From: Acanthornis magna
Taxonomy: Eukaryota > Chordata > Aves > Passeriformes > Acanthizidae
Reading direction: 5' to 3'
Assembly: GCA_036785705.1 (NCBI GenBank)
Contig: JAWUZG010000033.1
Span: 558,001 to 622,000, forward strand
Length of the DNA stretch: 64,000 nucleotides
Below, in pieces: positions 26,628 through 35,010 of the stretch. Each line of letters starts with the position of its first letter. The first letter of the stretch is position 1. The notes below the pieces were generated by a model, which saw nothing but the letters and a program-made list of their open reading frames with translations, had not been told where the DNA came from and searched no databases. The position numbers and the translations under genes were made by a program.

Positions 26628-27178
26628 CAGGCTTAACGCTGGGTGGTGGTGGGGTGAGATTTGGTCTCTGCATGTTCCAAGAATGTCTCTATTCCCAGAC
26701 AGATCCTTCCAGCCAATGCATTCAACAACGTGCAAGCAGACCTTTCCTATCACCCGTGCTGGTGTATTGCACAGTCACACACACACTGCAGAGCCTTTGA
26801 CTTAGCTCAATGTGTTTACCAGAGACAAAAGAACTTCAGAGGGCTCAACCATGTGGAGATTCAGAGGATTTATTCCCAAAGGGATACAGCAGCAAAAGAG
26901 GCAGAACCACCCTTAGTGACCATGGATATAGGGGTCAAAGGCCAGTAGGGTTGGGGAGAAGGTGAGGGAGTAAAACAATAATCCAATGGGGAGAAAGGGA
27001 GGGCGGAGTCAGTGATACAACAACAACCAATCAGCATAGGAGGATTAGCATAACTAGGAAGAGACCACCCAACCAACCTCAGAGGTTATTTCATACCTCA
27101 GGGTTGACTTACCAGCATGTTGCTGCTTTTTGACCTCTTGGTTCCTCCGAGAAAGTTTCAGATACCACAACACAGGCT
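26628..27178 (-). mobile_element. ERV solo LTR (family A, copy 2) with perfect 6-bp target duplication
   Basis: On the minus strand the LTR runs from TGTTGTGG (27172) to GCGTTA (26634), 539 bp. It is flanked by identical plus-strand hexamers CAGGCT at 26628-26633 and 27173-27178. It aligns with the plus-strand copy at 4873-5442, including the TTATGCTAAT block, the GACTCCGCCC block, a CCCATTGG motif, a TATA-like CCCCTATATC (near 26926-26935) and AATAAA (26869-26874). Perfect duplications and intact signals suggest a fairly young insertion. No internal genes remain. Confidence 0.88.
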
Positions 27179-27830
27179 GACATCTAGAAAGCTTTAGAGG
27201 TAAAAGTGTCAACTTAATTTTTAAAAAATTAAGATATTCTTATCCCATGTTTAAGGGACTGTCTAATTTTCAACATTGTGCCTGCCATACTTCATTAGAA
27301 CTTTCCTTCTTTTCCTCCGTTGTATTATGCATTGGGCAGCTCTGAATGCCAGGCTGTGTTCAGGAGAACAATCTTGCACTAGCCAGGTCATTGTAATCAT
27401 GATGATGAACTTTTTTGGGTATCATCTGGTACCTCTGAATTTCCTGTGCAGATCTTGTGTACAGATATACAGAATGCTGAGCCTGAAACAGTATCCACCA
27501 CACAGTATTCACCAGCATTCACCCTGCAGCTCCTCCAGTGCAGCAAATGACATCCATAAGTGCAGTACAACAGGCAGCTCCTAAATGTGCCTGATTCCAA
27601 GCCCCGTCTTAGGTTGTGACAGGCTTATGTCTGCAAAGTGAAAATATTCCTTAAGGAACCAGTGAAGGACCGCCCCCTGCCTTTCCTCTTGGTTTGATAA
27701 TCACCACCATAAATATTAGCCTGTGAATAACACTGATCATTTAAGCTGGCACATTTTGGGTTTTTTTTATTCTTGTTTAGGGGATTTAATTTTCTGTTAT
27801 GCTCTGCTCTTTAGTTGGCTGTCTTGGTCC
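27179..27830. other. Unclassified interval downstream of an ERVL primer site
   Basis: No gene is supportable. On the minus strand this follows the primer binding site and could hold degraded ERVL leader sequence for some tens of bases. After that I recognise nothing. Confidence 0.4.
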
Positions 27831-27849
27831 AATCCCACTTCTGACACCA
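27831..27849 (-). other. Retroviral primer binding site, tRNA-Leu type
   Basis: On the minus strand the sequence is TGGTGTCAGAAGTGGGATT. This is the exact 19-nt complement of the 3' end of tRNA-Leu(CAA) plus CCA, as I recall that tRNA. ERVL-class elements are known to use tRNA-Leu. It lies a few bases 3' of an LTR ending in CA, as a primer site should. It marks the adjacent LTR as a former 5' LTR and gives its orientation. Confidence 0.8.
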
Positions 27850-27853
27850 AAGA

Positions 27854-28190
27854 TGTCCCATCCCAACGTGAGATGGGGGGAGGAATCTTACCAGATTCCT
27901 AAAATGAAATTAGACACAAACATTAGATCAATATTACACTTGTGAAGTGTTTATTGATAAGGAAAACCAAAGAAAAAGGCCCTAAGAGACAGAAAAGGCA
28001 GAAGCAAAGGAAGAAAAAGAAGGAAGGAGTTGGAGAGACACACAGGGTGTTATTAACATGGCTCTCACGATGCCACATGGATTTTCAGTTGGCAGGTGGA
28101 GTGTGGGGGCTGCAAGCGTGGACAGGGGTGTGACTCCGATGCTTGGTGAATAGCGTGGTTCTGACAGTCATGAACACTGAACACTGAGAA
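27854..28190 (-). mobile_element. ERVL-like 5' LTR remnant
   Basis: The minus-strand 3' boundary is GGGACA (27854), four bases before the tRNA-Leu primer site. Inside are a CT-rich block and TTATCAATAAAC, with AATAAA at 27950-27955. Similar blocks occur in the plus-strand element at 25527-26345. The 5' end is not defined and may reach closer to the stop codon of the neighbouring gene at 28330. No gag, pol or env frames follow the primer site, so only the LTR and leader survive. Its polyA signal is the first one downstream of the gene on the same strand. Confidence 0.65.
27950..27955 (-). terminator. Candidate polyadenylation signal of the 647-residue gene
   Basis: AATAAA on the minus strand, 375 bp beyond the stop codon. 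I see no earlier AATAAA between the stop and this point. The signal lies inside the ERVL-like LTR, so the 3' untranslated region would be partly retroviral. Confidence 0.5.
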
Positions 28191-28329
28191 TGGTCAGTTC
28201 ACAAAAGGAAATGGAACAGTATGGAGGTTTTCTCCTGAAGGAAGTTTACAGTGACGGTACAAACACTCTTGTCTGTGTCATCAAAGCAAATACCCAGATT
28301 ATTGTACCATCCATGCTTCCTTTGTGCTC

Positions 28330-30453
28330 CTACTCTTCTTCGGGGTATTTGAACGGTTCCTGGGTCATAAGAATGGCCTTCTTAACAACCTCAGTCCGAT
28401 AACAGTCTTTTGCATCCACCCACACCACAGCATCAGGTGGGGAGATGTGTGTCTCATGTGCTTGGCCTTGGGCATGTCCTGCAGGTCTTTCTGCAGCTAT
28501 TGATTCTTCGGGGCTCAGTTCCTGGTCCTGCTGCTCCTGTGGGTGTTCAAAGGGTTTCTGGACCACAAGCACAGCCTTTTTAACTACCTCTGTCTGATAG
28601 TAGTCTTTTGCATCCAGAAATACTGGAGCATCAGCTGTGCAACTGTGCCTGGTATGTCCTGGGCTCTCTGCCCCTCCTGCTGGGGCTGTTACTCTCATCC
28701 CTTCGTCAGGGCCTTGTTCCACATCCCTTTGTTCTTCCGTGTGCTCCTCAGATCCCTGGATCACAATAACAGCTCTGCTCAGGATCTCATCTGGGATGTA
28801 CTGGCCTATGTCTGGGAGAGCCGGGCCATCATCAGCTGTGGGGCTGTGTGGCACATGTCCCGGCCTCACTGCCCCTGCTGCTTTGCCTGTTACTGCCCGT
28901 GTTGCATCCGTGCTGTGTTCTTGCTCTTCTGTCTGCCTGTTGGGTCTCTGGATCAAAATTGCAGCCTTGCTCATGAACTCACTGAAGGTATGCTGAGCTG
29001 ACTCCAGATCCAGTGCACAGGATATGGGTGGCTGCTGTTCCTGCTCTCCTGCCCCATGTGTTGCACTGAAGGCCCTTGGCAGAGCCCTTGGGACACTCTT
29101 GATGAAGGACATCCGTCGCTCCCGAGCCAGGGCATCGATGACTGTGGGGGAAGGAGATCTGAAGGCACATCCTGCATCTGTTCCTTCTTCTGTTGTTTCC
29201 TTCAGGCTCAGTTGCAGGTCCAGCTCTTCTTGCGGCTGCTGGCCAGGGCCCTGTTTCACAGGGTGCTCCTTGCCCAGGCCCTCAGCCCTGGCAGACTGGG
29301 CTCCCTCTGGCATAGCCTCTTTGCAGCCTGTTGGCTGCTGCCTCTTTTGCTCTCCTTTGTCTTGGGCAGCAGTTAAGGCATTTAGAACACTCATTGACTT
29401 CCTATGCCACATCTGGTTCCCTTCAAACAGGGCATCCAGGAATGCAGACAAAGGGATTGTGCAGGAGTGGGCCTGGCCTGGTTCTGGGCCAGCTGCTACC
29501 AGCTCCCACACCAAAGAGGGCTCTTCCTGAGCTGCTGGGGTGACAATGGCTGTGCCATCTTCTCTTTCATGGTCTTCATCCAATCGACATTCCTGCTCCT
29601 GAGATCCTTCTGGTGTGGCCATTGGTATTGTTCTCTCATCTGTGGGGCAGCTGGGACCTTCCTTGGGACCAATGTAGAAGTCTTTGCTGCCCTCCAGGCC
29701 CAAGGAATTGACGAGGGGATGGGCAGGAGCTGACCCGATGTCATTTGTCCTTTGCCATAGATCTGCGTGTATTGCATCTTCCCATTCCTCCTCAGAGAGC
29801 TCAAAATCAAGGCCATATTCCCACTGCTTTTCCTCCCACAGCCATGGACCAACGGCGCCTTCACACTCCTGCGCCTCGGTCAAGGCCACTGACTCACTGG
29901 TTGAAACTTGGGCTCCCAGCTGCTCCAGTATCACAGTATTGTCTATGGTGCCCACAGCGAACCTCCTACGTGTCAGCCGTGACTGCTCTGGTGCAGTGTA
30001 GTCAATCGTCCATGGGAGGCTTGTGGCCCTATCCTCTGCTGTCGCAGGCCGTGCCATTCTGGTGTTGGCACTCACCTGCCCAGGTGTGTCACGGAGCCCC
30101 CCGGAGCGCCTCAGGGAGGAGCCCTGTCCTTGGCTCCATGGCTCTCTGCCCTGCAGGCTATCCTGCTGCTGTGGCAGGGTGGCTTCCCAGGAGCCGTGGG
30201 CCTGGAAGCTCCTGTGTGGCTCCTCTGAAGGCCTCCTCTAGAAAGACACAATAACCTCCTTCAAAACAGGCCCATGCCCCCACAGCCATGAAGTGCTTTG
30301 GTGGCACTCAACACGCACGGTCAGCCCTGCCTGGTCCTGCTGTTCCCCTTAGTGCTGGTGGCCTGTCCCTGCACCTGCATCCCTGCTCAGGGAAGCTGAT
30401 GCAAACATGGTACTCACCTGTGCTGGCTCTGCTGCTGGCTGCTTCTCCTCCAT
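28330..30453 (-). CDS. Unrecognised two-exon gene for an acidic repeat protein (647 aa)
   Basis: Coding parts are 30453-30418 (12 codons, MEEKQPAAEPAQ) and 30237-28330 (635 codons plus TAG). The start is the first ATG after a TATA-like box and sits in GCCATGG, a strong Kozak context. The 180-bp intron runs from CAG|GTGAGTA to a TTTCTAG acceptor. Both junctions are phase 0, and retaining the intron would hit a stop after 22 codons. The protein has no signal peptide or membrane segment. Residues 144-173 are acidic and hold five Trp. Residues about 275-301 and 373-398 share an x-DAL-(x)n-MS(V/F) pattern. Residues about 422-647 form four units spaced 64, 66 and 66 residues, each with an (S/K)(K/R)A(A/V/I)(I/L)xxQ core (Ala at 437, 501, 567, 633) followed by an E/Q-rich tail; the last stops just after its core. 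The long frame stands out as GC-rich in AT-rich surroundings. I do not recognise the family. It is probably a disordered, rapidly evolving, perhaps germline protein, but that is inference. A second donor-like CAG|GTGAGTG lies in frame inside exon 2 (30075). Confidence 0.75.
30238..30417 (-). other. Intron 1 of the 647-residue gene
   Basis: The 180-bp interval starts GTGAGTACC and ends TGTGTCTTTCTAG on the minus strand, matching vertebrate donor and acceptor consensus. It restores one continuous frame from the Kozak ATG into the long exon. A TAA in the first 70 bases makes it non-coding if retained. Confidence 0.7.
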
Positions 30454-30561
30454 GGCTGTTTTCGGTGTCCTCTGCCACAGACCTGCCGGTGTTACCCTGG
30501 AGAGCTGCTGCCTCCTGAGAGAATTGCTCTCCTAGGACTGGGAACCCCAGGGCTCTCTGCT

Positions 30562-30636
30562 CCTTAAATACCCTCACTGTCACAATGGCCCCGTGTCACA
30601 ATGGCCTCTGTTTTGTAGGGCACTGCATCACAATGG
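30562..30636 (-). promoter_or_regulatory. Candidate promoter: TATA-like box and three CCATTGTGA motifs
   Basis: On the minus strand GGTATTTAAGG (about 30562-30572) lies about 110 bp before the start codon, giving an expected transcription start near 30535. No ATG lies between this box and the chosen start. Just upstream, CCATTGTGA occurs three times (30580-30588, 30596-30604, 30628-30636), two of them in a 16-bp tandem arrangement. The word contains CATTGT, which resembles the core bound by SOX-family factors. Whether it is used is inference. Confidence 0.5.
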
Positions 30637-32715
30637 AACACTGTCATACAGGGCCACGCCCGAGCTGTGCCATTCTGCTGTCTAGTGTCTAAGTCTTCAG
30701 AAAGACAATGAAGATTTAAATGATACTTGAACAAGCTGAGATGAGAGGAACAGCTTTTTTATTTTCTCAATTTCAACTTTGTTGGCCCAGCAAGAAGGTC
30801 CCCAATAAATAACTGTCCAGAAATATAAGAAAGGGCGAAGAGGAAAGAAATGCTGTTTGTCGGACAAACACTCCATCTACAAGCAGGAGCTTAATAAGTA
30901 TTATTTGGGAAGCAAGAAATCCTCGGGCAGAATTTGAGATCATGACTACCCTTAGAAGACAACTCTTCATCCGCATGCTCCCAGCTCTGGACTTCACTTC
31001 TTGCTGTGCCCTTTCCAGCCACTTCCAAGGTTTTTCTCTGATTGTCCCTGACATCCATTCATCCAAAGTCCTGCCACAATTCAGGCTCTCTTCTGTATTT
31101 CTGTTGTCGGCTGCACTATGCACTCTGACATACAGGACACTGACGCTTTAAGGACTTCTGTAACTAGACATCATTCCCTTCTGCAGAATTCTGTAACGAC
31201 AGCTGACTTGAGATCAATGAGCTAGCCTGAAGTGGATACACCTCTAATTAACTGAAATCCTTTGCATTCCAGTTTCAAATCTAAGGCAATTTTCTTCAAC
31301 ACACTAAAGAAAGCACAAATTCTTCAGGTCACAACACAGGGATTTCTTTTTCCCACTTGTCCCTGAGGATTTAAAAAGAAAGTGTAGGATCAAGGCATGC
31401 AGGCACTGCCATGACACATTACAGAGCCAGCTCAAAGTATTGGCAAAACCTTGGAGAGAAGAGGAGGGGTTCATTCTGGGCAGAAGCTAAACAAATTGTT
31501 TGGGTTGGTGCTTAAATAAAATCAAATCTATAAAGCTCCTCCCCATTTAACTGAAAACTGTGTTGGCCTTAGCTGTGTTTTCAGCTCTCAGTCCATGTGC
31601 TAGCCTCAGATGAATGAGATGCTCAGGAGGATCCTCTCTAAGCTCAGGGAAAAACGCAGGGTGTGGCAACACAGATGTTGAAAAAAAAAATCCCTCATTT
31701 TATCTCAAAACAAAAGGGACCAAAAAGTGACCTTCATTTCAGGTGAAAGGTTTTGTATGGCTTACATCTGTATTGTGTTGTGCGATATATATTCTGTATC
31801 ACTCCACTAAGGCAGATTTCCTGTGTATCATCAACTATCTCTACGACAGTAGAGTGGAGCAGTGGTGTAAAATATTCTCATTGAGTTCATTAAATGAGCA
31901 TAAATGTCTCCCTAATTAGCCAGCCCAGCATAGGAGGAGTGAATATGAGACTCAGCCGAATGCAGAGCATAAAATCCAGAAGACTAGAAAAGAACTTCAA
32001 AGAGAGCAATAGGCTCCAGCTGGCTTCAGCCATTCTTTCAGCTGGCGTGCCTTCCCAGAGACTGAAGTCACTCAGGGTTGTGATGGTGAGTAGCTGACAG
32101 GGAATGGTAATGGGAGTCACACTGGTATGGTATCTCACCTGTGCCTTGCGATTACTATCTTTTGCTAACAGTATTGTATATTTTTATGGTGGTTTTTGTA
32201 TCACTCTGTAAAATCCAAAATCCCATGTAATATCAGATGTCTTCAAATGAGTAAAGTTGCTATTAGTGATCACAGCTTCCACATGTGGAATATCTCATAG
32301 GATCTGGTGAGAGAGTACCGGACTCTGACATTTGCCTACCTAAATGCTCTTCCAGTGCATCTGCCTTACCTTCGTATCAGCCCTGTTACTAACTTCTCTG
32401 TGTATTGCTTTAAAAATTAAACATCTTTCAAAGTACCATTTATTGTGGGGCTTTTGCAGCTTCAGTGACTCCGAGTAACACAATGGAAGATGAGCTTCCA
32501 CGCTGCTAACATATTGTGGGTTCACGTCTGTAGTTGGAAGCACTCATACGTAGCATTTTTCCTTTATTTTAAGAAATGTAATGAAACTTCTCAAAGAAGT
32601 GTTTTGGTGGACACTGTAACAGCATGGTATGCAGTATAGCAAAAGTCATATTAAAAAAAAAGAAACCAAACCAAAAACCACCACCAACAAAAACCACAAA
32701 CCAAAAGGAGAGTAA
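30637..32715. other. Upstream flank of the gene; no further gene called
   Basis: A 116-codon open stretch on the minus strand (30773-31123) and a 67-codon stretch on the plus strand (31894-32097) are open but unrecognised. The latter lies in a compositionally complex block, with a donor-like GTGAGT near its end (about 32086), and could be a non-coding RNA exon or a conserved element. Nothing here is strong enough to name. Confidence 0.4.
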
Positions 32716-32830
32716 GAGGAAAGACTGATGTTACTCCTCCATACAAATGACCATAGGCAAATCTCTTTCCCTCAGTCTCCTGGAGTAACCATGTCCCCAC
32801 TCAAAGGAGGAATGTCCAGCTACAGAGTTC
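32716..32830 (+). repeat. Second copy of the repeat seen at 25150-25260
   Basis: Aligned blocks are GACTGATGTTACTC, ACCATAGGCAAATCT, CTCCTGGAG and CACTCAAAGGAGGA, in the same order as the copy near 25.2 kb. An A/C-rich simple tract (32654-32700) precedes it. The family is not identified. Confidence 0.55.
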
Positions 32831-33671
32831 AAAATCAGAGTTTCAGGTATATTATTCCTTGAAAGGTAGAAATACACTAATACAAACAGGTCTTTTAAAC
32901 AAAGAATTACCTTGAGATGAATTCAGATGGGGAATATAAGGATCTGTTTTATTTATTTAAGACTTTAGATGACTATTACCTTATGTTAAGGACCTACAGA
33001 CCAGAATTTAACATTAACATGCTGTATACACTCCATACACTTCCATCACAGTGTCTGAAATTCTTCTAAATAAAATCACCAGAAAGTTTCTCAGTTTCAC
33101 TTGGTTGTTGCATTCACATTGTGGACTAAATGTCAATTGTATTTATATTACTAGGACTTGTACTGTGATGAATGTAAGGAAAATATGTTTTCTGTATTTC
33201 TGGGGTCTCCATATGGCTTTAAAGAAATTTATTGAAGACATTTGAAGTTATTTTAGATTGTTCTTTTTTTTTCTGATTTATCTCAGATTACAGCAAGTTG
33301 TAGAAATTTGTTTTTCTTTTCATAAACTTTGATATAAGGAATTGAAAATATAGCTTTCTTGGCATTAGATCAAGAAGAACAGCAAACTCAAGGTTTTGAA
33401 ATGCTGTTTAGTGTGTGTTGAATTCAAAATGTGAGCTGTGATAGCTTTTCCTTTATTACCACTAGAAAATGTTAATGTTGCCATGTCAATCACTCGGATG
33501 GCTGTCATTATGCTTTTCTGGTGGGGTTGTATACACATGGTTTTTAGAGTGCAAATCAGGTAATCTGTATTGGTGCATAGCAACAAAGAAGATTGATTTC
33601 TGCATTCTTTTGGTATGGGAAAATTAGTTCAATTCTATGTTGCTTGAAATGTACCTCTAGCTTTAGACAAC
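32831..33671. other. AT-rich non-coding stretch
   Basis: No gene, repeat or signal that I can support. Confidence 0.5.
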
Positions 33672-33800
33672 TCATAGAATCCAAGAATATGCTGAGTTGG
33701 AAGAGACTCACAAGGTCATTGAGTCCAATAAATTCGCAGCCCTGCACAAGCTCACGCCATATGTCTGAGAAAGTTGTCCAGCTACTTCTTGAGCTGTGTC
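33672..33800 (-). mobile_element. CR1 LINE 3' end (part 1 of a split element)
   Basis: The plus strand reads TCATAGAATCCAAGAATATG, then GAGTTGGAAGAGACTCACAAGG and AGTCCAA. This is the reverse complement of a CR1 3' end, with one TCATAGAATC unit of the terminal repeat. It breaks off at CTTGAGCTGTGTC (33800) and resumes at GTCAGGCTTGG (34491), where an uninterrupted CR1 would continue. Confidence 0.88.
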
Positions 33801-34490
33801 TGAAACATAGGGGTTTTTTTAGACACTTAAATGTAGAGATTTTCGATAAAAGTTAGTTCTGTTAAAATCAACTAGAATAGCAAAAGACGCAGAACTCAGT
33901 TAGAAAGAAATTAATGATTAAAGGCAGAGTAGCCCTTTGATTATTTGATATTTACTCAGCTGTGCTTAGAATAGACAATTAATAATCTTAAGAAAAGAGG
34001 GTCAAAGGAGAGCCTAGACAGTTACAAATTTTGCCCAGATGCAACCTACCTAGAAGCAATAGAAGAGAGCATTGGGAGTTTTCCAGGGTCAAATATATTG
34101 TCAAAAACCAACGAAGTAAGAAGGTCACACTGGTGAAGACTCATATTACTTCATCCAAAGCAGCCCTCAGACTCAAATTAACGACCACTGACTCAATTCC
34201 ATTGCAGGAGCTGCACATGCTTAATGACTTTTTGGTAATTTCCATATGAAGCAGGGAATGGGAGGTGCTTATGCTACGAATATGGATCTGTATTTTAAAC
34301 ATGCATTTTTGTGATAGATAAATAAGTTCTGTGTTGTATTGTTACTTTGGAGTTATACATTTGGGAGCTATCCCTGCAGCTTTCCGGTGCTGAAATAAAC
34401 ATACACTTTCTAACCTTAAGAAGTTAGAGAGTCTTTGTCCGTCTCAGGTGGATATCAATATTAGATCTATATCTGCATTTTAATAATTCA
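33801..34490 (+). mobile_element. ERV LTR (family B, copy 2) inserted in a CR1
   Basis: The 690-bp insert starts TGAAAC and ends ATTCA at the exact places where the CR1 is broken, and the trinucleotide GTC is repeated on both sides. The 3' half aligns with the LTR at 3499-4032 through ATATGAAGC plus GGGAAT, AATAAACATAC, ACCTTAA and GAGTCTTT blocks. AATAAA near 34395 is the expected LTR polyA signal. It was inserted after the CR1 and so is the younger of the two. No internal genes are present. Confidence 0.7.
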
Positions 34491-35010
34491 GTCAGGCTTG
34501 GTGCTGTGGCCACTGCCCTGGTTAGCCTGTTCCAGTGCCCAAACACCCTCTGGTGGAAGGACCTTTTTCCTGATACCCAACCAAAACTTCCCTTGACACG
34601 ACTTCATACCATTCCCTTGTATCCTGTCGCTGGTCAACACAGAGGGAAAAGAGCAGTGCTTATAATTCCGCTTTTCCTCACAAAGAAGTTGCAGACTGCA
34701 GTGAAGTCTCCCCTCAGACTCCTCCTCTCCAGGGTGAGCAGACCAAATGACCTGAGCCACTCCTCCCATTGCACCCCCTCAAGGCTCCTCAGCATCCTTA
34801 CGGACACTCTGTAATAGCTAAATGTCTTTCTTACATTGCGGTACCCAAAACTGTCCCCAGGACTCAAGATGATGCCACCCAATTGCAGAGCAGAGTGGGA
34901 CAATCCCTTCCATTGCCTGGCTGGCCATGCTGGGCCTGGTGGCCCCAGGACATGGCTCACCCTCCTGGCTACCAGGGCACTGCTGACTCATATTCAGCTT
35001 AGCAGCTCCT
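34491..35010 (-). mobile_element. CR1 LINE (part 2 of the split element)
   Basis: The plus strand carries the CR1 3' region in reverse complement: GTCAGGCTTGGTGCTGTGGC, TGTTCCAGTGCCCAA, CCCCTCAGACTCCTCCTCTC, then the gene-end blocks CACCCAATTGCAGAGCAGAG and AGGGCACTGCTGACTCATAT. The copy is several percent or more diverged and its reading frames are broken. Similarity fades after about 35010. The sequence to about 35400 may be another old repeat joined to it. Confidence 0.88.

Noticed and set aside
28870..29010. IQ calmodulin-binding motif in the first C-terminal repeat
   Set aside because: IQ with a downstream Arg fits loosely in one unit, but the other three units lack the Arg and Gly positions.
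28543..30254. Long open frames (105-169 codons) on the plus strand opposite the 647-residue gene
   Set aside because: They occur in several frames at once because the exon is GC-rich and stop-poor. None has its own start context, and the minus-strand frame is far longer.
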